The notes under the pieces were generated by a model. It saw only the letters and a list, made by a program, of their open reading frames with translations, ran no database searches and was not told the DNA's origin. Position numbers and translations under genes: made by a program. Below, one piece after another: positions 35,300 to 44,146 of a stretch of DNA of 64,000 nt; the first letter of the stretch is position 1; the number at the start of each line of letters is the position of its first letter. The DNA comes from Spirosoma rhododendri (GTDB taxonomy: Bacteria > Bacteroidota > Bacteroidia > Cytophagales > Spirosomataceae): assembly GCF_012849055.1 (NCBI RefSeq), contig NZ_CP051677.1:4417001-4481000 (forward strand). Reading direction: 5' to 3'.

Positions 35300-37234
35300 A
35301 TGCCCCGTCTGTACCTGCTTCTGTTCTTTCTACTGCTAACGAGCCGGTTGATGGCGCAGTCGCCGGTGGTGCAGTTCCCGTATCCGACCTCATTTACGGT
35401 GGCGAAGGACGGCAGCGGCAACTTCAAAACGATTCAGGAAGCCGTTAACTCAGTGCGCGATCTGTCGCAGGTGCAGGTATTGATTTACATCAAAAACGGT
35501 ACGTACCGGGAGAAGCTGGTGGTGCCGTCGTGGAAAACGAATATCTCGCTGATCGGCGAAAGCGAAGCTGGCACGATCATTACCGGCGACGACTACGCGG
35601 GTAAGCCCTTCCCCGGCGGAATCGACGCAACGGGCCGGGCGAAGTTCATTACCTACACCACCCACACCGTACTGATCGAGGGCAACGACATTATCCTCGA
35701 AAACCTGACCATCGAAAATACAGCCAACCGAAACCGGCAGGGGCCACGCGTCGAGCAGGCGGTGGCGTTGCACGTCGAAGGAGATCGGTGTATCGTGCGG
35801 CACTGTCGGCTGCTGGGTCATCAGGACACGCTGTATATGGCCACGTCGACAAGCCGCCAGTTGTATCAGGACTGTTACATCGAAGGCACGGTCGATTTTC
35901 TGTTCGGCGAAGCGACGGTCGTTTTTCAGCGGTGTACCATTAAAAGTCTGGCGAATTCGTGGATCACGGCCGCTTCGACCCGACCCGGTCAGCCGTTTGG
36001 CTTTGTCTTTCTCGACTGCGCGCTCACCGCCGATTCGTCCGTTACGAGCGTATACCTCGGCCGACCGTGGCGACCCTATGCCCGAACCGTGTTTATCCGC
36101 ACGCAGATGGGGCCGCACATTCGCCCCGAAGGCTGGGACAACTGGGCAAAGACAACGAATTACAAGACAACGTTTTACGCCGAATACCAGAGTCGCGGAC
36201 CGGGGGCAACCCCGCAGCAGCGCGTCGATTGGGCGAAGCAACTAACCGACCCGGAAGCGGCTCAGTACACGCTCAAACGCATTTTCGACAGTGACTCCGG
36301 CTGGAATCCCGCGCCGGGCCTGACCTACCGGCGCGACACTTCATTTACCGTCAGCAGTGCGTACCTGAACGCCCGGAAGAAGCACCCGCAGATCAGCATC
36401 GCCGACCCGAAACTGGCGAAAGGCGTCACCGTAGCGGCCAACTGGCCGTACTGCACCCGCAATGGTAAGACGTTGTTTCTGGATGCGTTCTACCCGCCTG
36501 TCAACCCGAAAAAGCCACGCCCGGCGGTGCTGCTGATTCATGGGGGCGGCTGGCGCACCGGCGACCGCTCGATGAACGTGGCGATGGCGAAGCAGCTGGC
36601 AAATGCGGGTTACGTGGCAGTGACCGTCGACTACCGGCTGTCGACGGATTCACTGTACCCGGCGGCTGTGCATGACCTGAAAGATGCGGTGCGGTGGCTC
36701 CGCGCCCAAGCCGACACGCTGGGTATCGATACCAGCCGCATTGCCGCGATGGGCTGCTCGGCGGGTGGTCAGCTGGCGGCTTTGCTCGGAACCACCGGCG
36801 ACCTGAGCGCGCTGGAGGGCTCCGGCTGCACAAGCGGTCATTCCAGCATCGTGCAGGCCATTGTCGATGTCGACGGGCTGCTGGCGTTCGATCATCCGGA
36901 GTCGGGCGAGGGCGACGACAGCCGGGCTACCTCAGCCGCTACGCACTGGTTTGGCGGTCCGAAAACAGAAACGGTGGCGTTATGGCGCGAAGCCTCTCCC
37001 CTCACCTATGTTAATCGTACCGATACCAAACCGGCCCCGATTCTGATCCTGAACAGTTCCGTCGACCGGATGCATGCGGGTCGCGACGCTCTGCTGGCGG
37101 TCTACAAAGCGCGGGGCATTTACACCGAAGTATATACCTTTGCCGACGCTCCCCACCCCTTCTGGCTGTTCAATCCCTGGTTCGAACCCACGATGCAGTA
37201 CACAATGGCGTTCCTGAAGCGGGTGTTGCGCTGA
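35300..37234 (+). CDS. Pectinesterase (CE8) fused to an alpha/beta-hydrolase esterase
   Basis: This 644-residue protein has a signal peptide (MPRLYLLLFFLLLTSRLMAQ). The CE8 beta-helix (about 25-345) has the catalytic aspartates Asp176 in GHQDTLYM and Asp199 in GTVDFLFGEA, plus the arginine motif YLGRPWRPYA. It would remove methyl esters from pectin. The C-terminal domain (about 390-640) is an alpha/beta hydrolase with oxyanion loop LLIHGGGWRTGD and nucleophile Ser487 in GCSAGGQ, of the acetyl-esterase/BD-FAE sort, probably removing acetyl or feruloyl esters. One secreted chain thus carries both de-esterifying activities next to a GH28 hydrolase. Confidence 0.92.
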   Translation: MPRLYLLLFFLLLTSRLMAQSPVVQFPYPTSFTVAKDGSGNFKTIQEAVNSVRDLSQVQVLIYIKNGTYREKLVVPSWKTNISLIGESEAGTIITGDDYAGKPFPGGIDATGRAKFITYTTHTVLIEGNDIILENLTIENTANRNRQGPRVEQAVALHVEGDRCIVRHCRLLGHQDTLYMATSTSRQLYQDCYIEGTVDFLFGEATVVFQRCTIKSLANSWITAASTRPGQPFGFVFLDCALTADSSVTSVYLGRPWRPYARTVFIRTQMGPHIRPEGWDNWAKTTNYKTTFYAEYQSRGPGATPQQRVDWAKQLTDPEAAQYTLKRIFDSDSGWNPAPGLTYRRDTSFTVSSAYLNARKKHPQISIADPKLAKGVTVAANWPYCTRNGKTLFLDAFYPPVNPKKPRPAVLLIHGGGWRTGDRSMNVAMAKQLANAGYVAVTVDYRLSTDSLYPAAVHDLKDAVRWLRAQADTLGIDTSRIAAMGCSAGGQLAALLGTTGDLSALEGSGCTSGHSSIVQAIVDVDGLLAFDHPESGEGDDSRATSAATHWFGGPKTETVALWREASPLTYVNRTDTKPAPILILNSSVDRMHAGRDALLAVYKARGIYTEVYTFADAPHPFWLFNPWFEPTMQYTMAFLKRVLR

Positions 37235-37300
37235 GTTTAGGGTTTGATGTTGGCTACCGCACACAAACCTTAGACCTTAAACGTCAAACCTTAAACGCTC
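37233..37300. repeat. GGTTTAA-dialect inverted repeat bridging two convergent stops
   Basis: It begins in the TGA of the CE8 gene (37232-37234) and ends in the TGA of the endonuclease (37299-37301). Left arm GAGTTTAGGGTTTGATG, right arm AAACCTTAG, ACCTTAAACG, TCAAACC, TTAAACGCTC. The loop core TTGGCTACCGCACA (37250-37263) is the exact reverse complement of the core in the 54.3-kb copy. Confidence 0.88.
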
Positions 37301-38327
37301 AATTAAACCACTCGCTGATCATCGTGCTGCGCGACTGGTTTTTCAGGCGTTGTGCCATGTCGGCGGGGATGAAGGGGAAGAACGTGATCCCCGTCAACTG
37401 TTCGATCTGACTGACCGGCACGACGAACGCCGTCAGCGGTTCGTTCGATGCTTCGTTGTTAAGCAGAAAGCCGATCATACGGATGTTAGGGCTGTCGCAG
37501 TAGAGCAGCACCTTGTAAAATTTTTCCGGCACACTGACTTCGTTCGTCTTCCCGATCGTCGGCAGACCGGGTTTGAGCACCGGCCCCGTAACGACGTAGA
37601 TACCCCGGTCGCGCAGCCCCCACGCCCGAACCTGCCCCTCCAGCTCTTTCCAGATCCCCCGGTTGAACTGCGGAGCCTGCGGAGTCATGTTGCTCATAAA
37701 AAACGTTTCCTGCATCATTTTGCGGGAAAACTTAAAGTCGCCCGCCGGGGCAAGGTGCCCCCGGTCGTACCCTGATCGCGTGTAGTCAGACGGTAGCGCG
37801 GAGCCGGTCGGCACGGCGGGGTCGGGCACAAACCGCGACCCTTCGCGCTCCGTGTCGCCGTTGATTTCTTCGGGCAGGAGCGGATAGGCCACCCAGTCAG
37901 CTACCTTGTACTGGTCCCGAAAACGCAGGGTATAGCCACTGTGCTCGATGATCTCATCATTGGCCCCGTGGGCAGGCAGGATAAAGCCGGGCCGCTTCTC
38001 GAACGTAAACAGCGTTTTGCCGCCCGAGCTGGGTGTCGGCACCGACGAACCGCCCCCGTTGTCGCTGGCCTCGCTCTCGTCGTCGGTTCGCCGGTCGCTG
38101 GCGACATCACCACCATTCGTTGGCTCAGGGGCTTTGTAGGGGTTGTCGGCTTCGCGTTCGTGCCGCGCGGGACCCAGACCCACCAGCGCCCGGACGTCGT
38201 TCCAGAACGCCACGACCGGCTGACTGCGACCGCCGTAGTGCAAAAACAGGCCAATGAGGAAGAAGACAAACAGCAGCACCAGCGTGTTGCCCCGTAACCG
38301 GAAGCCCCGGCGTTGGACGTTTTTCAT
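37299..38327 (-). CDS. DNA/RNA non-specific endonuclease, membrane-anchored
   Basis: This 342-residue protein has a single N-terminal span (GNTLVLLFVFFLIGLFLHYG, about 13-32), an acidic/Ser-Gly low-complexity linker (about 65-110), then the beta-beta-alpha-metal nuclease domain with the signature GYDRGHLAPAGDFKFS (catalytic His). NMTPQAPQFNRGIWKELE carries the Asn metal ligand. An extracytoplasmic nuclease for nutrient scavenging is the usual role. The convergent CE8 gene ends 65 bp away across a repeat. Confidence 0.9.
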   Translation of the reverse strand: MKNVQRRGFRLRGNTLVLLFVFFLIGLFLHYGGRSQPVVAFWNDVRALVGLGPARHEREADNPYKAPEPTNGGDVASDRRTDDESEASDNGGGSSVPTPSSGGKTLFTFEKRPGFILPAHGANDEIIEHSGYTLRFRDQYKVADWVAYPLLPEEINGDTEREGSRFVPDPAVPTGSALPSDYTRSGYDRGHLAPAGDFKFSRKMMQETFFMSNMTPQAPQFNRGIWKELEGQVRAWGLRDRGIYVVTGPVLKPGLPTIGKTNEVSVPEKFYKVLLYCDSPNIRMIGFLLNNEASNEPLTAFVVPVSQIEQLTGITFFPFIPADMAQRLKNQSRSTMISEWFN

Positions 38328-38330
38328 AAA

Positions 38331-38540
38331 GCTTACGGTATTCGGTTTACAGTTTTCAGTCTACGGCGGCCACCGTGGCGCGACCCGTCGCACGGTGGTT
38401 CAAAGCGGGTGCAAGTTATTATGAATTGGCGGCATCCCGGCGGATGCCAGCAGGCAAGGCGCTGCCGTAAACCGAAATTTAACCACCGTGCGACAGGCCG
38501 CGCCACGGTGGCCACCGTAAACCATAAACCGAATACTGAC
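38331..38540. repeat. Nested GTTTACGG-dialect repeat with ACCGTGGCGCG core
   Basis: Outer arms (about 38331-38366 and 38507-38540) hold GGTATTCGGTTTACAG / CCGTAAACCATAAACCG-type words. Inside them two 33-bp arms starting GGCCACCGTGGCGCG (38372-38404) and ending CGCGCCACGGTGGCC (about 38480-38512) pair with only about two mismatches. The set fills the space between the nuclease and BaiN-like genes. Confidence 0.8.
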
Positions 38541-38586
38541 TACCTGTAATCGAACTACCCCACCCTGCCCGCTGTTCTGCTGCCGT

Positions 38587-39822
38587 ATGGCTGCTTTACG
38601 TTTGTACGTGATCGGTGGCGGAGCGGCTGGTTTTTTTGGGGCTATTACGGCCGCGCAAACCTACCCCGACGCTACCGTTACGATTCTGGAGAAAAACCGC
38701 ACAGTGCTCAATAAAGTCCGGATCTCGGGCGGGGGGCGCTGCAACGTTACCCACGCCTGTTTCGATAATCGGCAACTGGTCAGGCACTATCCACGGGGCG
38801 AAAAACCGCTTAAATCACTGCTTACTCAATTCAACGCGTCGGACACGGTCAGCTGGTTCGAGCAGCAGGGCGTACGGCTCAAAACCGAAGCTGACGGACG
38901 GATGTTTCCGGCCACCAACACGTCAGAAACGATCATCGACTGCTTTCTCGACGCGGCCGATCAGCTGGGCATCCAGATCCGCACTAGCTGCGGGGTCGAA
39001 TCGCTGACGGCCGCGCCCGGCGGGGGCTGGCACATCAATCTCCTTACCGGCGAAACGCTGACGGCCGACCGGGTATTGATCGCGACGGGCGGCTACCCGC
39101 AGCGGGTCAGCTACGACTGGATTCCCGAACAGGCCGACGAGCTGATTAAACCCGTACCGTCGCTGTTTACGCTCAACGCACCGGCCAGTCCGCTGCTGCC
39201 GCTGGCGGGGGTGTCGGTCCCGATGGCCGCCGTGTCGGTGGTGGGTACGAAGCAGGAACAGCGCGGGCCGTTGCTCCTGACGCACTGGGGATTCAGCGGT
39301 CCGGCGGTGCTGCGCCTGTCGGCCTGGGCTGCCCGCGACCTCGCCGATCTCGACTATCAGTTTACGCTGCGGGTCAACTGGGTGCCGGAGCAAAACGAAG
39401 CCCAGCTACGGAATACAATGCAGACCTTCCGGCAGCAGAACGGCAAAAAGCAGGTTTTCTCGCAGAGCCCCGTGGGCCTACCGTCGCGGCTCTGGCAGGC
39501 ACTGGCGGCCGACGCCGGTATCGCCGACGAGCAGCGCTGGGCCGACCTACCCGCCAAGCCCCTCAACCGCCTGATCGAATCGCTGACCAACAGCCGATTC
39601 GTCATTACCGGCAAAAGCACATTCAAGGATGAATTCGTGACCTGTGGCGGTATTGACCCGGCCACGCTGGACCTGCAAACACTCGAAAGCCGGGCTCAGC
39701 CGGGCCTGTTCTTCGCGGGCGAAGTCCTCAACATCGACGGTATCACGGGCGGCTTCAATTTCCAGAACGCCTGGACCACGGGCTACATAGCCGGGAAGAA
39801 TATGGGGGGACGTGGTTTGTAG
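38587..39822 (+). CDS. BaiN/HI0933-family flavoprotein
   Basis: This 411-residue NAD(P)/FAD-dependent oxidoreductase is of the HI0933/BaiN (YhiN) family. The FAD Rossmann motif is YVIGGGAAGFFGAITAAQ, followed by the family block KVRISGGGRCNVTHA (about 41-55). The end reads FFAGEVLNIDGITGGFNFQNAWTTGYIAG, typical of the family's C-terminal FAD contact. The reaction is not settled for most members. The TAG stop (39820-39822) is part of the GGTTTGTAGTTTG words of the following repeat. Confidence 0.86.
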   Translation: MAALRLYVIGGGAAGFFGAITAAQTYPDATVTILEKNRTVLNKVRISGGGRCNVTHACFDNRQLVRHYPRGEKPLKSLLTQFNASDTVSWFEQQGVRLKTEADGRMFPATNTSETIIDCFLDAADQLGIQIRTSCGVESLTAAPGGGWHINLLTGETLTADRVLIATGGYPQRVSYDWIPEQADELIKPVPSLFTLNAPASPLLPLAGVSVPMAAVSVVGTKQEQRGPLLLTHWGFSGPAVLRLSAWAARDLADLDYQFTLRVNWVPEQNEAQLRNTMQTFRQQNGKKQVFSQSPVGLPSRLWQALAADAGIADEQRWADLPAKPLNRLIESLTNSRFVITGKSTFKDEFVTCGGIDPATLDLQTLESRAQPGLFFAGEVLNIDGITGGFNFQNAWTTGYIAGKNMGGRGL

Positions 39823-40013
39823 TTTGTGGTTCGTAGTTCGTAGTTTGCCTTGTGGCACCAAGTTATGTCGGCAAACACCAGATTGTCGAACCATTCACAA
39901 GCTAACCCACAGACGATAACTCACGAACCAGTATCGCAACTGGCCCAAAGCAGTCCCCAGCACCCTGTACACAAACTAATAACTACAAACCACAAACCAC
40001 AAACTACAAACCG
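39814..40013. repeat. GTTTGTAG-dialect inverted repeat between BaiN-like and PNP genes
   Basis: Left arm (39814-39847) reads GGTTTGTAG, TTTGTGG, TTCGTAG, TTCGTAG, TTTG. The right arm (about 39972-40013) reads CAAACTAATAACTACAAACC, ACAAACCACAAACTACAAACCG. The arms pair over about 36 bp across a 125-bp spacer. The right arm ends 2 bp before the ATG at 40016, and the left arm holds the TAG stop of the preceding gene. Confidence 0.85.
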
Positions 40014-40015
40014 TA

Positions 40016-40837
40016 ATGCTTGACCAGATTCAGGAAGCCGCTCGCTACATTCAATCGCAAACCACTGTCCAGCCCCGCGTTGGGATCATTTTAGGCACGG
40101 GGCTTGGAGCGCTGGCGGCCGAGATTACGATCGAAACCGAACTGTCGTACGAACAGATCCCGCATTTCCCACTGTCGACCGTTGAGTTTCACACCGGCCG
40201 GTTGCTGCTGGGCACGCTGGCGGGTCAGCCGGTCGTGGTGATGCAGGGGCGCTTCCATTTCTACGAAGGGTACAGCATGCAGCAGGTCACGTTTCCGGTA
40301 CGGGTACTGCGCGAACTGGGCATTTCGACGCTGCTGGTATCCAACGCATCCGGTGGCATGAACCCCGACTTTGCCGTCAGCGACCTGATGGTCATCGACG
40401 ACCACATTAGTCTGCTGATGCCACAGGGCCCACTGACCGGAAAACACGACCCGCACTTCGGCGACCGCTTTCCCGATATGAGTGCGCCCTACGATGCCGA
40501 ACTGCTCGAACTCGGTTTTGCGCTGGGCAACAAACTGGGTATTTCGCTCAAGCGGGGCACCTACGTCTTCGCGCCGGGGCCCCAGCTCGAAACCAAAGCC
40601 GAATACCGGATGCTGCGGCAGTGGGGCGCCGATGCCGTGGGTATGTCGACCGTGCCGGAAGTGATCGTGGCGCACCAGATGGGGCTTCGCGTGTTCGGCG
40701 TATCGGTCATCACCGACATGGGCATTCCCGAAACACTCGAACGCGCCGACATCGCGAAAATTATCGCGGCTGCTGCGGCTGCCGAACCGAAGCTGACCCA
40801 GCTGATGAAAGCTATGATCGAACAGCTAGGCCAGTGA
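40016..40837 (+). CDS. Purine nucleoside phosphorylase
   Basis: This 273-residue trimeric-type phosphorylase splits inosine/guanosine into base and ribose 1-phosphate. Visible blocks are [13 protein letters not shown] (phosphate loop), [31 protein letters not shown], and [18 protein letters not shown] with the purine-site region [18 protein letters not shown]. It is followed by a terminator and then by the HTCS promoter, and is probably a single-gene unit. Confidence 0.94.
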   Translation: MLDQIQEAARYIQSQTTVQPRVGIILGTGLGALAAEITIETELSYEQIPHFPLSTVEFHTGRLLLGTLAGQPVVVMQGRFHFYEGYSMQQVTFPVRVLRELGISTLLVSNASGGMNPDFAVSDLMVIDDHISLLMPQGPLTGKHDPHFGDRFPDMSAPYDAELLELGFALGNKLGISLKRGTYVFAPGPQLETKAEYRMLRQWGADAVGMSTVPEVIVAHQMGLRVFGVSVITDMGIPETLERADIAKIIAAAAAAEPKLTQLMKAMIEQLGQ

Positions 40838-40864
40838 ATACGTGTCATTTAGACACATCAGGAC

Positions 40865-40892
40865 AGCCCGGCGACGGGCTTTTCCTTTTTTT
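40865..40892 (+). terminator. Terminator after the purine nucleoside phosphorylase gene
   Basis: AGCCCG (40865-40870), loop GCGA, CGGGCT (40875-40880), then TTTCCTTTTTTT. The T-tract merges with the next promoter's -33 TTTG. Confidence 0.82.
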
Positions 40893-40920
40893 GTATGTGC
40901 TGAATTACCGTTTATCTTTG
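40890..40920 (+). promoter_or_regulatory. Promoter of the HTCS gene
   Basis: TTTG (40890-40893) and TATCTTTG (40913-40920) are spaced 19 nt, the textbook Bacteroidota -33/-7 layout. The leader to the ATG at 40949 would be about 23 nt. Confidence 0.75.
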
Positions 40921-40948
40921 AAAAATACAGTCTTAATTCCCACCGCCT

Positions 40949-43768
40949 ATGACCCCTGTTGCTTTGCGCCGGATAAGCGTTAGTCGGCGCCGTCGTGCGT
41001 TGGGGTCATTCTGGCCGGCCATGCTGGGAACATTGTGGATGGGCTGGCTGCTGACGGCCTGCCAGACGGGCGAACAGAAACCCCTACGCATCGGCTTTTC
41101 GCAACGCACCATGACCGACAACTGGCGCCGGACGATGCTGGCCGGGATGAAGCTGGAGCTGTCGTTTCACCCCAACATCGACCTCATCGTCAAGGACGCC
41201 AACGGCCAGAGCGGGCGGCAGGCAGCGCAGATTCAGCAGTTGATTGATGAGCAGGTCGACCTGCTGATCGTGTCGCCCAACGAAGCCCGGCCCATCACGC
41301 CCATTGTCGAAAAAGCGTATCAGCAGGGCATTCCGGTGGTTATTCTCGACCGGCGAACGGCCTCCGACGCCTACACGGCCTATGTGGGTGCCGACAACGT
41401 GGAAGTGGGCCGCACGGCCGGTATGTACGCAGGTTCGGTGCTGAACGGGCAGGGGAACGTCGTGGAAATCGGAGAATCGCCCGGTTCGTCGGCGGATATA
41501 GACCGGCACCGGGGCTTTCTGGACGCCATTGCCAAACGGCCCGGTATTCGGCTGGTGGCCAAGCTGGCAGGCGACTGGGACAAGCAATCGTTTGACGGTC
41601 GGCTGACGCAACTGCTGAACACCCGGCCCGATATTCGGCTGATCTTCGCCCAGAATGACCGCAGCGCCCGCAAATCGTATAGTGTATGCCGGCAGCTTGG
41701 ACTGACCCGGTCGATCAGGATCATCGGCGTCGATGGGTTGCCGGGACCTGACGAAGGCATCGACCTCGTCGACCGGGGTACCCTGACGGCAACGGTGCTG
41801 TACCCGACTGGCGGCAAGGAAGCCATCCGCACGGCTGTGGCCATTCTGAACAAACAGCCTTTCAAACGCGAGAATCGCCTGCCTACCACGCTGATCGATT
41901 CGTCGAACGTGCAGATTACCAAACTTCAGGACGACCGGCTGATGGAGCAGCAGGCCGATATTCAGCAGCAGAGCCGCTACATCACCGATCTCACGCAGAC
42001 CTACGCGTCGCAGAAAACCGCGCTGTACAGCACGTTGGTCAGCCTGCTTATCGTCGTCGGGCTGGCGATCTGGGCGTTTTACCTCGTGCGGGCCAGGCAG
42101 GTGGCGTACCGGACCCTGGAAAGGCAGAACGCCGAGATTCTGGAGCAGAAAAATCAAATCGAGGTGGTATCGCAGCAGGCGCGGACGGCCACCGAAGACA
42201 AGCTCCGGTTTTACTCCTACATCTCGCACGAGTTCAACACCCCGCTTGGCCTGATTCTGACGCCCACGGAAGAGTTGCTGACTAAGAAAAACGTTAGTCC
42301 GCAGGACATCCGGCGTAATCTGTCGCTGGTGCAGAAGAACGCGTATCGGCTGCTGCGACTGGTTGATCAGCTGCTCGATCTGCGGAAGGCCGATGCCAGC
42401 AAACTCAGACTAAAAGCCGCCGAGCAGGATCTGATTGCCTTTACCCGCGACATCATTCAGGATTTTGGCCGCAAAGCCGAACGACAGCGCATCGATCTGC
42501 GGCTGCTCACCAGCAACCTGCCCGCCCTGCCCGTCTGGTTCGACGCGGAAAAGCTGGACAAAGTACTGTTTAACCTGCTATCGAACGCGTTTAAATACAC
42601 GCCCAAAGGCGGCTTCATTCACGTGCAGCTCAGCACCGACGGACAGCAGGCGTTTATCAAAATTACCGACAACGGCGACGGCATGACGCCCGACGAGCAG
42701 GCTCACGCGTTTGATTTATTTTACAGTGGCCCGCGCCCGTTCGATCTGGCAAAGGGTGTGGGGCTGTCGCTCTCGCTGGAGTTTATTCGGCTGCATCGGG
42801 GCGACATCCAGGTAACGTCCGCGAAAGGCCGGGGCACCTCGTTTGTGGTTCAGCTGCCGCTCGGCAACGCCCACCTCGACGCTGCCGAGCAACTGTCCAG
42901 CCCGCGCGCAGATCACGCGTTACCGAGCCAGCTGCTGATCGAACCCGCCGACGAGTTGCCAACGCCCCCCGTCACCGAACGCACCCGCCCGACAGCAACG
43001 CTGCTGATTATCGAAGACAACGACGAACTGCGCACGTATCTGGCCAGTCGGCTGAGCGATGAGTTTGACGTGGTTGCTGAAGCCACGGCGGAGCAGGGTT
43101 GGGAACGGACGCTGGAAACGATACCCGACCTGATTATCAGCGACATCATGCTACCCGGCCTGAACGGCCTCGGTCTCGACGGTATGCAGTTCACACAGCG
43201 GGTCAAGTCCGACCTGCGTACGTCGCACATCCCGGTCGTACTCCTCACGGCCAAACGGCAGATTGAGCAGCAGATCGAAGGGACACGCGCCGGGGCCGAC
43301 GTGTACATCACCAAGCCCTTCAATATGACCCACCTCATCGAAACACTGCACACTACGCTGGCGAATCGGGAGAAATGGCAGCGTCGGTACGCGTCTGATT
43401 TTCTGGCCCAGTCGCCCGCGACGCCCGGCAACCGGCAGGATAAAAAATTCCTGAACGAGTTGACGGGCCTGATCGAACAAAACCTGACCGAACCCGCCTT
43501 TGGTGTCGAGAAACTCAGCCGCGACATGGGTCTGTCGCGGGTGCAGCTGTACCGGAAAGTGCAGGCGCTGCTCAATATGAACGTCATCGACTACGTGACC
43601 GAAATCCGGCTTAAAAAAGCGAAGCGTCTGCTCACGGAAAGCACGAAAACGATGGGCGAAATCGCGCAGGAAACCGGCTTTAACTCCCCTGCTTACTTCA
43701 CTACTTTCTTCAAGCAGCACACCCAGAAGACGCCCTCCGAGTTCAGACGCTCCACCCTGAACGCGTAG
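40949..43768 (+). CDS. Hybrid two-component sensor-regulator (HTCS), fructose-type
   Basis: This 939-residue single chain combines a whole signalling pathway. An N-terminal signal with possible lipobox (WLLTACQTG, about 34) leads to a type I periplasmic sugar-binding domain (about 50-330; NGQSGRQAAQIQQLIDEQVD, VGADNVEVGRTAG). A membrane span (about 357-380) and coiled coil follow. The HisKA box is YISHEFNTPLGL (His near 427) and the HATPase is at about 525-640. The receiver (about 685-800) has Asp near 731 in LIISDIMLPG, and an AraC DNA-binding domain (about 845-935) ends with TGFNSPAYFTTFFKQHTQKTP. HTCS proteins with this sensor bind free fructose (Bacteroides BT1754 is the precedent), and a fructokinase follows here. 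No SusC/SusD pair is in the window. Confidence 0.93.
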   Translation: MTPVALRRISVSRRRRALGSFWPAMLGTLWMGWLLTACQTGEQKPLRIGFSQRTMTDNWRRTMLAGMKLELSFHPNIDLIVKDANGQSGRQAAQIQQLIDEQVDLLIVSPNEARPITPIVEKAYQQGIPVVILDRRTASDAYTAYVGADNVEVGRTAGMYAGSVLNGQGNVVEIGESPGSSADIDRHRGFLDAIAKRPGIRLVAKLAGDWDKQSFDGRLTQLLNTRPDIRLIFAQNDRSARKSYSVCRQLGLTRSIRIIGVDGLPGPDEGIDLVDRGTLTATVLYPTGGKEAIRTAVAILNKQPFKRENRLPTTLIDSSNVQITKLQDDRLMEQQADIQQQSRYITDLTQTYASQKTALYSTLVSLLIVVGLAIWAFYLVRARQVAYRTLERQNAEILEQKNQIEVVSQQARTATEDKLRFYSYISHEFNTPLGLILTPTEELLTKKNVSPQDIRRNLSLVQKNAYRLLRLVDQLLDLRKADASKLRLKAAEQDLIAFTRDIIQDFGRKAERQRIDLRLLTSNLPALPVWFDAEKLDKVLFNLLSNAFKYTPKGGFIHVQLSTDGQQAFIKITDNGDGMTPDEQAHAFDLFYSGPRPFDLAKGVGLSLSLEFIRLHRGDIQVTSAKGRGTSFVVQLPLGNAHLDAAEQLSSPRADHALPSQLLIEPADELPTPPVTERTRPTATLLIIEDNDELRTYLASRLSDEFDVVAEATAEQGWERTLETIPDLIISDIMLPGLNGLGLDGMQFTQRVKSDLRTSHIPVVLLTAKRQIEQQIEGTRAGADVYITKPFNMTHLIETLHTTLANREKWQRRYASDFLAQSPATPGNRQDKKFLNELTGLIEQNLTEPAFGVEKLSRDMGLSRVQLYRKVQALLNMNVIDYVTEIRLKKAKRLLTESTKTMGEIAQETGFNSPAYFTTFFKQHTQKTPSEFRRSTLNA

Positions 43769-43917
43769 CCAGCATCAGCTACAGGCCCGCCCGGCGGGTG
43801 GCGCTGAATGACTAAATACTGACCGCAACAAAACCGAAAACGGCCGTATCAATACTGTAATTGTACACCCCCACTATCCAACCAATTCGTTCATAAACAG
43901 CTATTTGTACGCTTCAT

Positions 43918-43950
43918 TTTTGTGAAATTTTTTGAACATTTTTCACAAAA
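43918..43950 (+). promoter_or_regulatory. Dyad operator candidate TTTTGTGAAA-N13-TTTCACAAAA
   Basis: Perfect 10-bp arms at 43918-43927 and 43941-43950 with a 13-bp centre, in the AT-rich space between the HTCS and fructokinase genes. A one-mismatch -7 box TGCGTTTG follows at 43961-43968. Together they look like a regulated promoter, possibly bound by the HTCS. The hairpin could also end the HTCS message, but no T-tract follows the second arm. Confidence 0.5.
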
Positions 43951-44024
43951 CATATACTACTGCGTTTGCGTAATTTTATCAGGTAATCGCACTATTAATC
44001 CGATTTGCTATTAACCTATGATGA

Positions 44025-44139
44025 GTTAGTCACACTGTTTTTCTTTTGGTATTGAGACAGCTTCATGCCCGGAGAAAAACGGTGTGCTAACCGAGTTTAC
44101 CACAGCCTGATCTGCCTTGTGTAGTCAGGCTTTTTTTTT
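44025..44139 (+). ncRNA. Structured leader or small RNA ending in a terminator, ahead of fructokinase
   Basis: A long stem forms from GTTAG.TCACACTGTTTTTC (44025-44043) and GAAAAACGGTGTGCTAAC (44074-44091), with one bulge and one G-U-type mismatch, around a 30-nt loop. An intrinsic terminator follows: AGCCTGA (44104-44110), TCAGGCT (44125-44131), then a run of nine T (44131-44139). The run stops 7 bp before the fructokinase ATG at 44147. It is either an attenuating leader controlling the kinase or an independent small RNA. It matches no riboswitch or 6S RNA pattern that I can recognise. Confidence 0.6.
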
Positions 44140-44146
44140 AGTTCCT

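Noticed and set aside
43918..43950. Dyad as a CRP-type binding site
   Set aside because: The arms and 13-bp centre do not match the CRP pattern (TGTGA-N6-TCACA), and I cannot support a CRP homologue here.
44025..44139. Fructokinase leader as a 6S RNA or known riboswitch
   Set aside because: The size and hairpin order are vaguely similar, but no conserved core of those classes could be identified by eye.
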